Origin: Bodonicaedibacter sp963693005
Lineage (GTDB): Bacteria > Pseudomonadota > Alphaproteobacteria > UBA6184
Assembly: GCA_963693005.1 (NCBI GenBank)
Contig: OY843726.1
Location: 124,001-188,000, forward strand
Direction of reading: 5' to 3'
Length of the DNA: 64,000 nucleotides
Made by a program: the position numbers and the translations under genes. Each line of letters begins with the position of its first letter. Positions within the stretch are counted from its first letter, which is position 1. Under the pieces are notes generated by a model, which saw only the letters and a program-made list of their open reading frames with translations, made no database searches and had not been told where the DNA came from. Shown piece by piece: positions 18,573 to 26,749 of this stretch.

Positions 18573-19850
18573 GTGCACGATATAAAATGGATTCGCGAGC
18601 ATCCCAACACATTTGATGAAGGCCTAGCTTTACGCGCCCTCCCCCCACTAAGCAAAATAATTCTTCAAAAAGACGAAGAGCATCGCGCTGCAGTTGTCAA
18701 AATGCAAGAACTTCAAACTCGTAGAAATCATATTGCAAAAGAAATAGGTAAAATTAAAGCTTACGGAGAAAATGCAGATGAGTTACTACAAGAAAGCAAC
18801 CACATCAAGGAAACCCTCCCCAACCTTGAGCACAAAGAAAAATCATTAAAAGATGAGCTCACTGACATCTTACTTTCTACTCCATCTATTCCCTACCATG
18901 AAGTTCCAATAGGCACTAGTGAGTCAGACAATCAGGAAGTTCGTCGATTCGGAACTCCTCGCACTTTTCACTTCACTCCAAAACCTCACTATGAGTTAGG
19001 AGAGGACCTTGGCCAAATGGATTTTGAACGCGCCGCACAAATGTCTGGCTCACGTTTCGTAGTTCTAAAGCAACACTTAGCAAAACTTGAGCGTGCTCTA
19101 GCAAATTTTATGCTAAACACTCATACTAAAAAATTTGGATACCAAGAAGTTTCTCCACCTGTTTTGGTTCGAGACAAAGCTCTCTTCGGAACAGGACAGC
19201 TTCCTAAGTTTGAAGACGATCAATTTAAAACAACCTCTGGATACTACCTAACTGCTACCAGTGAAATTTCACTTACAAACCTCATTTCTAATGAAATGAT
19301 CCCACATGAAAGTTTTCCAATTCGCTTTACAGCACATACTCCCTGTTTCCGTCAAGAAGCGGGGTCAGCCGGTAGGGACACTCGAGGAATGATTCGCCTT
19401 CATCAGTTTTCAAAAGTTGAACTCGTTTCTATCACCTTGCCCGAAAACTCTGAAGCGGAGCACGAACGTATGACAGAATGTGCAGAACATATTTTACAAC
19501 AGCTCGAGCTTCCCTATAGAACTACTATTTTGTGCACAGGAGATATGGGGTTTTCTGCAAAAAAAACTTACGACATTGAAGTGTGGCTCCCTTCTCAAGA
19601 AACTTATCGCGAAATATCTAGCTGCAGCACCTGTGGTGATTTTCAGGCTCGGCGCTTAAATGCTCGATATAAAGACCATGAAGGACTCACTCATTTTGCG
19701 CATACACTTAATGGATCAGGGCTTGCCGTTGGCAGAACTCTAGTTGCTGTTTTAGAAAACTACCAGCAAGAAGATGGCTCAATATTAGTACCAAACGTCT
19801 TAAGACCTTATATGGGAATAGATGTTATCGAAACTCAGGAACGCGCATGA
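18573..19850 (+). CDS. serS: Seryl-tRNA synthetase
   Basis: This class II synthetase charges tRNA-Ser and tRNA-Sec. The N-terminal coiled-coil arm (about residues 30–100) binds the tRNA variable loop. Class II motif 2 is in FRQEAGSAGRDTRGMIRLHQFSKVE and motif 3 in NGSGLAVGRTLVAVLENYQ. The length of 425 residues is normal. The start is GTG with AGGAG nine bases upstream. The stop overlaps the M23 lipoprotein ATG by 4 bases. Confidence 0.96.
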   Translation: MHDIKWIREHPNTFDEGLALRALPPLSKIILQKDEEHRAAVVKMQELQTRRNHIAKEIGKIKAYGENADELLQESNHIKETLPNLEHKEKSLKDELTDILLSTPSIPYHEVPIGTSESDNQEVRRFGTPRTFHFTPKPHYELGEDLGQMDFERAAQMSGSRFVVLKQHLAKLERALANFMLNTHTKKFGYQEVSPPVLVRDKALFGTGQLPKFEDDQFKTTSGYYLTATSEISLTNLISNEMIPHESFPIRFTAHTPCFRQEAGSAGRDTRGMIRLHQFSKVELVSITLPENSEAEHERMTECAEHILQQLELPYRTTILCTGDMGFSAKKTYDIEVWLPSQETYREISSCSTCGDFQARRLNARYKDHEGLTHFAHTLNGSGLAVGRTLVAVLENYQQEDGSILVPNVLRPYMGIDVIETQERA

Positions 19851-20638
19851 ATCCGCACCTATTTACCTATGCACATTTAATGTTACTTACGTTACTTGCA
19901 CTATTTAATGCCGGCTGCAATAGAGACTTTAATGACCCTCCTGTCGAATTTGAGGAGCTGTTCACTGACTATGATAAAAAAATGTCCCCAGAGGAGTGGG
20001 CCGCGTTTAAAAACAGAGCTATCAATTCTCTTATCCAAAAATATACTGCGCCATCCCAATTAAAAAGAGGAGAAATAGAAATTACTGACCTTACAAAATC
20101 TCCACGCTTAAGTATTCCCGATAAGATTCAACCGGCAAAACTACCGAACAACAAAAGTATAGAAAGTACAAACTTTGAAAAAGTTGATAAATTTTCTCAG
20201 TTAAAGGTAAAACCCGAAGCAATCAAAGGCACTCAATACAAAGTCCCGCCTAACTCTATTCAATCACAAACGAAAACTACTACCTACCTTTGGCCAGTTT
20301 CAGGAAAAACTAGATTAGTAACAAAGCAAAACCCCCAAGATGGAGTAAAAATTTCAGCTCCTTCAGGAACGCTTGTAACTTCGGCTGAACAAGGAAAAGT
20401 AATTTTTGTGGGCACCATTAAAGGACTCGGAAAAGTTATTCTCATCGAACACCCTCAACAAATGATTGCTGCCTACGCTAATATAACTGAGATTGCAGTA
20501 CGCATTCATCAACTAGTTGAAAAGGGGCAAAAACTAGCCGAACTCCCAACAACCCCCTCAAAAATTTCAGATTTTCACTTTGAGTTAAGAAAAGGCATCA
20601 AGAGACTTTCTCCCTTAGATTACCTTCCCCTAAAGTAG
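19847..20638 (+). CDS. Degenerate M23/LytM-domain lipoprotein (NlpD-like)
   Basis: This 263-residue protein has a lipoprotein-type signal peptide ending in FNAGC (Cys24), a Lys/Pro-rich linker and a C-terminal LytM domain (about 143–260: YLWPVSGKTRLVT … ISAPSGTLVTSAEQGKVIFVGTIKGLGKVILIEH … DFHFELRKG). The first zinc motif HxxxD of active M23 peptidases is absent (QNPQDGVKISAPSG), while one His of the final HxH remains. This suggests an amidase activator like NlpD/EnvC rather than a peptidase. Its place after serS matches the alphaproteobacterial serS–surE–pcm–M23 order with surE and pcm missing. Translation is coupled through an ATGA overlap. Confidence 0.82.
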   Translation: MNPHLFTYAHLMLLTLLALFNAGCNRDFNDPPVEFEELFTDYDKKMSPEEWAAFKNRAINSLIQKYTAPSQLKRGEIEITDLTKSPRLSIPDKIQPAKLPNNKSIESTNFEKVDKFSQLKVKPEAIKGTQYKVPPNSIQSQTKTTTYLWPVSGKTRLVTKQNPQDGVKISAPSGTLVTSAEQGKVIFVGTIKGLGKVILIEHPQQMIAAYANITEIAVRIHQLVEKGQKLAELPTTPSKISDFHFELRKGIKRLSPLDYLPLK

Positions 20639-20649
20639 CATTTTCATGA

Positions 20650-21097
20650 TCAATCATTACTAGAGAAAAACAATCCTAGACTTACCATTTGTTTATCTAT
20701 GCTCCTGTCATCAAGTATTTTCTCCTTAATATTTTTGTCTTTAGAAAGCTCCCTCGGGGAACTACAAGCATGATTGTCAAGAGAAATCAACATAGAAAGT
20801 CTCACAAACTTTAAAATTGGCAACAAAAAACTGTGCCAATTTTTGCTGTTTCGAGAAAGTTTAGAAATGCTTTGAGTGGATACAAAACCTACAATTAATT
20901 TCCCGTGCACCCCCCCCACCATCAAGTTCTCCTGTAATAAGGAAAGCCACATCATCCGGCAGGGTGTCAAATACAGTGGGAGTCTTTGAAACAAAGCTAT
21001 AGCTTCCCGAGAAAGATTGAGTATTTTCTTCCAACAATTGCACAGTAGAACACGCCTTTAGCGGGAAAATTAAGAACAGAAACAAAAAAAACTTCAT
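20650..21097 (-). pseudogene. Small lipoprotein gene, frameshifted or phase-variable at a G8 tract
   Basis: The ATG at 21095–21097 has a strong AGGAGG site and begins a lipoprotein signal MKFFLFLFLIFPLKAC (Cys at residue 16). As sequenced, the frame passes a run of eight G (LDGGGG) and stops at 20861 after 78 residues. With one G fewer, the frame continues as VHGKLIVGFVSTQSISKLSR and on to 20650, giving 148 residues with no other interruption. The downstream frame is open for over 200 bases, which is hard to explain unless it was recently coding. I recognise no family. It may be a contingency locus in the off state, a gene read by slippage, or early decay. Confidence 0.6.
20910..20917 (-). 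repeat. Homopolymer tract, eight G in the coding strand
   Basis: Eight consecutive C on the plus strand sit exactly where the lipoprotein frame would have to shift to stay open. Removing one base restores the longer frame. Confidence 0.9.
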
Positions 21098-21182
21098 CCC
21101 ACCTCCTAAAGAAAATAAACACAAATAAATACGCCTATCACAACTCAGAGTCAAATCATAGCAATTCGTCAAAAATAAAAAT

Positions 21183-22442
21183 TTATACCAAAGCTTCTTT
21201 ATATCGGTCTTTGTATATTGGCATCGCCACCAAACAAAACAATGCTGCCACGGTCAACAAAATTCCTGGAGCAGCTATATCTCCTGTAACTTGAATAAGG
21301 CCCGAAGCTAATAATGGAGCACTTCCCCCGAAAAGAGCCATACTAATATTATGCGACAACGACAAGCCAGTTAAACGCACTGTACTTGGAAATAGTTCTG
21401 ATAAGCCAGAGGGGATTACACCAAAGAACAACCCCATATGCGTAGCCAAAACAAACTGAGCTAATACGGGAGCATACTCCCAACTAATATGAAAAAGTTG
21501 GAATATTGGATAACCTAGGAATAAAAACACTCCCGCAACATATGTAAATATTAGTTTCCTACCATACTTATCTGACAGGTAACCGCCGACAAGAGTGGTA
21601 AGCGCAAAAACAACCATATTAAATGTATTAGCTTTCATCGCAAAATCTGAGTCTAAGCCCAAATACGCAGGACTTTGAAGATAAGTAGGCAGAAAAATAA
21701 CTAACAAGAAAAAGCCAATAGCCGTAATAAAATCAATTAAAATCACACTAACAATTGCACGAGAGTGCTTTGTGAATAATTCTTGTAGTGGAAATGAATG
21801 CGCAGTCCGCTCAGACTTATGATCCATATAGCTTTTAGGTTCAGCTACATTTTTTCGAATATAGCTTCCGATAATTGTTCCTGCTAGCGTTAAAATAAAT
21901 GGAAACCTCCAGCCCCCATTCAAAATCTCTTCTTTTGTCATTATATTGGTAAAACCTAATGACACCAAAGAACCGATAATCACTCCTAAAACACAACTAA
22001 ACGTTGACCAACTACCTATCAAACCTCGTTTGTTTTTTGGAGCTGATTCAACCATAAACACCATAGAGCCAGTAAATTCGCCCCCAATAGCAAATCCCTG
22101 TAAAATTAAAAGAATACTCAGTAAAATCGGAGCCGAAATACCAATCGTTTCATAGGTTGGCAAACAGCCAATCAAAACTGTCGGAATAGCCATAACTAAA
22201 ATAGACAGCAACAATGCATTTTTACGGCTAAATTTATCACCAATATGACCAAAAATAATTGCCCCTAATGGTCTAGCAATAAAGGCCATTCCAAATAAAG
22301 CAAATGCTTTAATTAGTCCAGCTCCTTCACTAGACCCGGGAAAAAACAACACGCTGATTGTTGGCGTAAAAAACCCAAATATGACAAATGCATACCACTC
22401 TAATGCATTTCCAATCATACACGACAAAATCACCCGAAACAT
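21183..22442 (-). CDS. MFS metabolite:H+ symporter (ProP-like)
   Basis: This 419-residue permease has twelve hydrophobic segments and belongs to the metabolite:H+ symporter branch of the major facilitator superfamily. Signatures are IGNALEWYAFVIFGFF at the start, RPLGAIIFGHIGDKFSRKNALL between helices 2 and 3, and GGEFTGSMVFMVESAPKNKRG. The family includes ProP, KgtP and citrate carriers, and several copies are common in intracellular alphaproteobacteria. The substrate cannot be deduced; betaine, proline or dicarboxylates are typical. Confidence 0.87.
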   Translation of the reverse strand: MFRVILSCMIGNALEWYAFVIFGFFTPTISVLFFPGSSEGAGLIKAFALFGMAFIARPLGAIIFGHIGDKFSRKNALLLSILVMAIPTVLIGCLPTYETIGISAPILLSILLILQGFAIGGEFTGSMVFMVESAPKNKRGLIGSWSTFSCVLGVIIGSLVSLGFTNIMTKEEILNGGWRFPFILTLAGTIIGSYIRKNVAEPKSYMDHKSERTAHSFPLQELFTKHSRAIVSVILIDFITAIGFFLLVIFLPTYLQSPAYLGLDSDFAMKANTFNMVVFALTTLVGGYLSDKYGRKLIFTYVAGVFLFLGYPIFQLFHISWEYAPVLAQFVLATHMGLFFGVIPSGLSELFPSTVRLTGLSLSHNISMALFGGSAPLLASGLIQVTGDIAAPGILLTVAALFCLVAMPIYKDRYKEALV

Positions 22443-22485
22443 ATTTTTTACCTCTTTAAAGTGGTTTGAATTCTAGCATAAAACT

Positions 22486-23205
22486 CTACGACAGCAAAGC
22501 TTTCGAAAGCGTTAAGACTAATACCTTTTTTGCTCCATGCTCTAGCAATACTTTAGCGCACGCGTTTAGAGTTGCTCCGGTCGTCATAACATCATCCACT
22601 ATAAGAATAGACTTCCCCTTAATCTCTGGCAAAAACGAAGGGGTCAATAAAAAAGCCCCTTTCATGTTTTGAACTCGTCTTGATTTATTCAAGCTTTCCT
22701 GAGATGGAGTTGACCTCACACGAATTAACCCATTCAAGACAAAATAAATGGGAGTAATTTTAGCGATTCCCTTCACAAGCTCCGCGGCCTGATTATACAT
22801 ACGCTTACGTAGACGTGAGGTATGTAACGGAACAGGAATTACTATGTCAGCGTCCAATAACATTTCCCGACCACTTGAATACATCCATTTTGAAAAAAGA
22901 GGTGTTAGATTCAAACGATCTCCATGTTTATACTGCAATAGCAACGCCTTACTATCTTCATTATACTCAAAGACCGAGCAAGCAGAGTGAAAATAAAACT
23001 GATCATCTACACATCCTTTACAAGCTTCCAAACTAAATTTTAAGGGAGCCGCACACTTTTTACATCTAGGCTCAGAGATAAAGTGAATTGAACTAAAAAT
23101 ATCTTTAGAAAGCCCCAGCGCACCCATAACAATTTTTCCTGTTAAAACGCACTGAGCTGGTAAAAAAAGATCTAAAATATAATTTGCTAATCTTTTAATC
23201 AACAT
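22486..23205 (-). CDS. comF: ComF family phosphoribosyltransferase-like protein
   Basis: This 239-residue protein has an N-terminal zinc-ribbon-like cluster (CKKCAAPLKFSLEACKGC, about 48–65) and a type I phosphoribosyltransferase domain with the PRPP motif ILIVDDVMTTGATL near residue 205. The ComF/GntX family is needed for DNA uptake in some naturally competent bacteria but is also present in non-competent ones. The ATG lies inside the last codons of the aldolase gene (7-base overlap), so the two are probably coupled. Confidence 0.9.
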   Translation of the reverse strand: MLIKRLANYILDLFLPAQCVLTGKIVMGALGLSKDIFSSIHFISEPRCKKCAAPLKFSLEACKGCVDDQFYFHSACSVFEYNEDSKALLLQYKHGDRLNLTPLFSKWMYSSGREMLLDADIVIPVPLHTSRLRKRMYNQAAELVKGIAKITPIYFVLNGLIRVRSTPSQESLNKSRRVQNMKGAFLLTPSFLPEIKGKSILIVDDVMTTGATLNACAKVLLEHGAKKVLVLTLSKALLS

Positions 23206-23918
23206 TCTATAGGTCTCGGCAAATTAACCCAACGTTCTATTGCTTGCCAATCACGTTCACCTAGTTTTGTTTCAAAAGATAACAAGTCTTGTACAGTTTG
23301 TTTGCATACTTCCGAGGAAATCGAGTGTAAATCCAACCCAGATTGAAATGCCAAGCACTGAACTTCACATGCTTTTTGTAAGTGATGTGTATAAAACATA
23401 GCTTCTTCAATTGTCTGTCCCACAGTAATCGATCCATGGTGTTTTAATAGCATTACGTATTTACCTGATAAATCGTCTACCAACGTTTCTTGATGCTCTT
23501 TTACTGAAAGTGCCAAAGAGTTGTATTCATGGTAGGCGACTCGATCATAAAAATGCAACGCCCATTGACTAATAGGCAGCAAACCAACTTTCATTGCAGA
23601 AACTGCAACCATTTCAGGGGTATGTAAATGAAATATGGCCTGAATATCTGGTCTGTTTTTGTAAAGGCTACTATGTATAACGTAGCCAGTTTTATTGTAT
23701 TGATATTCTGCACCTTCTAATACTTCTCCTGCTAAAGAAACTTTTAGCAAATTTTGAGGGGTGACTTCATGAAACAAAAGACCAAACGGATAAATAAAAT
23801 AAGCTTCTTCGCCTGGAACACGTGCCGACAAATGTGTATAGGTCAAGTCAGACAACCCCATTTTGGCAATTGCATTATAAGCAGTGGCAAGCTTATATCG
23901 AACATCTAAATTTTGCAT
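23199..23918 (-). CDS. Class II aldolase/adducin family protein
   Basis: This 239-residue protein has the class II aldolase fold. The metal-binding HLHTPE and a later HHGSITVG are present, with an N-terminal SDLTYTHLSARVPG typical of the aldolase/adducin-head group without extra domains. Relatives include fuculose- and ribulose-phosphate aldolases and 5-methylthioribulose-1-phosphate dehydratase, but the substrate-specific residues do not let me choose. It is co-transcribed with comF. Confidence 0.85.
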   Translation of the reverse strand: MQNLDVRYKLATAYNAIAKMGLSDLTYTHLSARVPGEEAYFIYPFGLLFHEVTPQNLLKVSLAGEVLEGAEYQYNKTGYVIHSSLYKNRPDIQAIFHLHTPEMVAVSAMKVGLLPISQWALHFYDRVAYHEYNSLALSVKEHQETLVDDLSGKYVMLLKHHGSITVGQTIEEAMFYTHHLQKACEVQCLAFQSGLDLHSISSEVCKQTVQDLLSFETKLGERDWQAIERWVNLPRPIEC

Positions 23919-23992
23919 TAGTTCTTATCCGAATATTTATGAGTAGAAACTTAACATAAATATATTTATATACTAGAGAAACTTTATTACTC

Positions 23993-24931
23993 CTAATTTT
24001 TTCTAGTTTTTATCGAAAGCCCTACTCCGCCCATCAATAAAGTTAACGTCACTCCCAAAGAGATTGATGCCGGAAACTTCTCCAACCCCAACAAATCAGT
24101 AATAAATATCTTGCTACCTACAAACAATAAAACTAAGGCTAAAGCAGGTTTTAAATACTTAAATTTATGCAATACTGAAGCTAAAACAAAATAAAGTGCC
24201 CGCAGCCCTAAAATGGCAAATATATTGCTCGTATAAACAACAAAGGGGTCTTTTGTGATTGAAAAAATTGCAGGAACACTATCTACAGCAAAAATTAAGT
24301 CGCTTATTTCAATAAGCATTAATGACATCATTAAGGGAGTTATTAACAATCTCCCTCCTTCTCTAATAAAAAAACTCTGACCGTATAACCGCTCAGTTAC
24401 GGGAAAGTGATGCTTAATTAGCTTTAGAAATCGATTATCGCCTATATCTTGATGTGCTGACTTGCTAATCAACATTTGAACCCCAGAAAAAATTAAAAAT
24501 ACAGCAAACAAATATAATAGCCAATGAAAGTTCAAAATTAATGCCGCGCCTAAGAAAATCATAACTCCGCGCAAGAAAACGACACCTAAAATACCCCAAA
24601 ACAAGACCCTGTGCTGATATTCGGAAGGTATTTTAAAATATGAAAAAATCAAATACATCACAAAGATATTATCAAGAGAAAGAGTTTTTTCGATTAAAAA
24701 TCCAGTAAAATACTCCTTTCCAGACTCAGCCCCCAACCAAAATGTAATAAACGCCCCATACGCAATAGCCACAGAGATATAAAATCCAGACAGTGTTAAG
24801 CTTTCAAAAAACCGAGGTTTGTGGGCTTTTTTGTGTAAAACGCCTAAGTCAAAAAGCAATAGAACCGAAACTATGACGGAAAAAACTACCCACAACCACA
24901 AAGGTTTATTTAAAAAGTTATATTGATACAT
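23993..24931 (-). CDS. TerC/Alx family membrane protein
   Basis: This 312-residue protein has nine hydrophobic segments and the two TerC signatures: EKTLSLDNIFVMYLIF (about 80–95) and FAVDSVPAIFSITKDPFVVYTSNIFAILGLR (about 213–243), each with the conserved acidic residue within the membrane. Members such as Alx and TerC are linked to manganese export, metal loading of exported enzymes and tellurite resistance. In many bacteria this family sits behind a manganese-sensing yybP-ykoY leader; I see no convincing one in the upstream 330 bases. Confidence 0.88.
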   Translation of the reverse strand: MYQYNFLNKPLWLWVVFSVIVSVLLLFDLGVLHKKAHKPRFFESLTLSGFYISVAIAYGAFITFWLGAESGKEYFTGFLIEKTLSLDNIFVMYLIFSYFKIPSEYQHRVLFWGILGVVFLRGVMIFLGAALILNFHWLLYLFAVFLIFSGVQMLISKSAHQDIGDNRFLKLIKHHFPVTERLYGQSFFIREGGRLLITPLMMSLMLIEISDLIFAVDSVPAIFSITKDPFVVYTSNIFAILGLRALYFVLASVLHKFKYLKPALALVLLFVGSKIFITDLLGLEKFPASISLGVTLTLLMGGVGLSIKTRKN

Positions 24932-25260
24932 CTGAACATTTGAGTTTTAATCACTCTGGCATAAACTTATTACAACAAACTTAATCAATAAAAAAAGAAG
25001 GATAAATACGCCACAGCACCCTCGTATCAGAACTAAATTCAATCGCGACAACATGCTTTTTTATTTCAAACGACTAGACTAAAGCTACGAATGAAAAACA
25101 TGAATATAATTTAAATGATTTAGGAGACACATTATTTAAATATAGCGGGCGTCTAAAAAGTGGGTAAAAACGATTAAAGATACCCAGGAAATGAGCCCAT
25201 TTTAATAGTTAAGCAGCTAACTTTATTTTCCAAGAGAGGTCTGGCTAATCCATATCTTTT
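24932..25260. other. Gene-free stretch between csaA and the TerC gene
   Basis: About 330 AT-rich bases carry no supported gene. On the minus strand, short open pieces around 25140–25215 look vaguely coding but are broken by stops, so a decayed gene is possible. The promoter of the TerC gene must lie here, but I cannot point to it with confidence. Confidence 0.5.
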
Positions 25261-25593
25261 CTACAGTAACCTCTGCCCATTGGGAACGACACCATCAACA
25301 GTTACAAGTTTTATTTTGTCAAGTTCAGATGAAAAGCCTAGCAATAAAAACTGCGATATAAATCCCGCAATATTGCGCTCGCCTAAATTAATACATCCTA
25401 TTACAGACCTTCCAACAAGCAACTCTGGAGTATAATAATCTGTAATTTGAGCTGAAGTTTGTTTAACCCCAATTATCTCACCAAAATCTACCCATACTTT
25501 ATACGCTGGCTTTCTAGCCTTAGGAAAAAGATCTGCTTTTACAATAGTTCCAGACCTTATATCAACTTTTAAAAAATCATCATAAGCAATCAT
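25261..25593 (-). CDS. csaA: CsaA-like tRNA-binding domain protein
   Basis: This is a stand-alone EMAP/Trbp111-type OB fold of 110 residues. The sequence follows CsaA closely: FLKVDIRSGTIVKADLFPKA, YKVWVDFGEIIGVKQTSAQIT, GRSVIGCINLGERNIAGFISQFLLLGF and a final DGVVPNGQRLL. CsaA proteins bind tRNA or act as export-related chaperones; the cellular role is uncertain. I prefer ATG 25591–25593 because AAGG lies six bases upstream; another ATG six codons earlier lacks a site. Confidence 0.9.
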   Translation of the reverse strand: MIAYDDFLKVDIRSGTIVKADLFPKARKPAYKVWVDFGEIIGVKQTSAQITDYYTPELLVGRSVIGCINLGERNIAGFISQFLLLGFSSELDKIKLVTVDGVVPNGQRLL

Positions 25594-25699
25594 TATCAGC
25601 CTTAACCTCATACTAATATCAAGAAAGATGTATCACATTTTATATTTAGATATCCATACATCTTTGCTAAACTAAAATCTGTTATAAAAGGACTTTCCT

Positions 25700-26734
25700 A
25701 TGCATCCACGCAAAGTCTTAAATTTAATCTGCATTTACTCTATTCTTACTATTAGTTTATCTTCTCGCGCAATACACGAAAGAGACGCAGATATGACCTT
25801 GCATAATATGTCTATTCCTATCTCTACTAGTAATAGTAATTCTTATACTCCCATTTCCACTTATACTTCAGACCCCAATTCTGTCACGATCACTCTTCCA
25901 ACAGATTCAACCGCCATTGATTTAACCTCTTTAAATGATACAATATATCAGCAGAAAATTAGCGACCACTCGTTAGAAATGCAAATAGTGGAGGGTATAC
26001 CCATTTACACCTGGAATGCTTGGGCATTTGGCAGCCCTCATGGTTTTTCACCTACTAAGGAACTAGACCTCACTAAATATGAGCATGGCCGATTTTCAGA
26101 ACAGGTAGCTATTATTAAAAAAATATTTCAAACGCACCCTAATGCAATACTCTGCTTACAAGAAGTTACTCAACCATCAAAGGGGTTTGATTACACAGAA
26201 AAACTATTAAGCGAGTTTAGAAAAACTAGTATTTGTGCCGAGTATAACAAAGACACAACAGGCACAAGTTTTGGTCAAATGACACTATATAACAATTCCC
26301 ACTATAAACCTGTCCGTGAGTTTAAAGGTAATACAAAACCAGTCGCGCATAGCACCGGAGCAGCAGCCCCATTTAACTCAAAAACAGACACAGATCAGAG
26401 CAATCGTGTGTTTAAAGTCTACTTTGAAGAAGTAACTGGAAGAAAACGTCAGCTTGCTGTCGTAAACGCCCATCTAAAGTGGTACGATTTTTACCCTAAC
26501 ACAGAACGTGACAAGAAAATAACCGGTATAGTATCAGAGTTGGTAACGTATTCACCCGGTGATTCAGGTAAAGAAGTCTTGACCGTGATCGCAGGTGATT
26601 TTAATTACGATCTTAAACAATATCACTCAACTGACAGCCGAGTTACAGTATCTCCAGTTGGAAATTCATATTCCTGGGGCAAGAGCGGACAAAATAAAAA
26701 AACAACCGACGGATTTATTGTTATAAAGCCATAA
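25700..26734 (+). CDS. Secreted endonuclease/exonuclease/phosphatase-fold protein
   Basis: This 344-residue protein has a signal peptide (about 1–24), a Ser/Thr-rich linker (40–75) and an EEP (DNase I-like) domain from about residue 100. Catalytic motifs are Asn106 (TWNAW), Glu155 (CLQEV), His258 (VVNAHLKW) and Asp300/Asn302 (IAGDFN). The usual last motif SDHxP is replaced by TTDGF (Asp337), so the final His is missing. The EEP fold includes nucleases, sphingomyelinases, inositol phosphatases and toxins such as CdtB. An exported member in a likely intracellular bacterium could act on host phospholipid or nucleic acid, but activity is uncertain. pepP follows after 15 bases. Confidence 0.75.
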   Translation: MHPRKVLNLICIYSILTISLSSRAIHERDADMTLHNMSIPISTSNSNSYTPISTYTSDPNSVTITLPTDSTAIDLTSLNDTIYQQKISDHSLEMQIVEGIPIYTWNAWAFGSPHGFSPTKELDLTKYEHGRFSEQVAIIKKIFQTHPNAILCLQEVTQPSKGFDYTEKLLSEFRKTSICAEYNKDTTGTSFGQMTLYNNSHYKPVREFKGNTKPVAHSTGAAAPFNSKTDTDQSNRVFKVYFEEVTGRKRQLAVVNAHLKWYDFYPNTERDKKITGIVSELVTYSPGDSGKEVLTVIAGDFNYDLKQYHSTDSRVTVSPVGNSYSWGKSGQNKKTTDGFIVIKP

Positions 26735-26749
26735 GAAAAAAGGATACTC

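Noticed and set aside
24932..25260. Manganese (yybP-ykoY) riboswitch upstream of the TerC gene
   Set aside because: The family is often preceded by this element, but I could not find its conserved core on the minus strand here.
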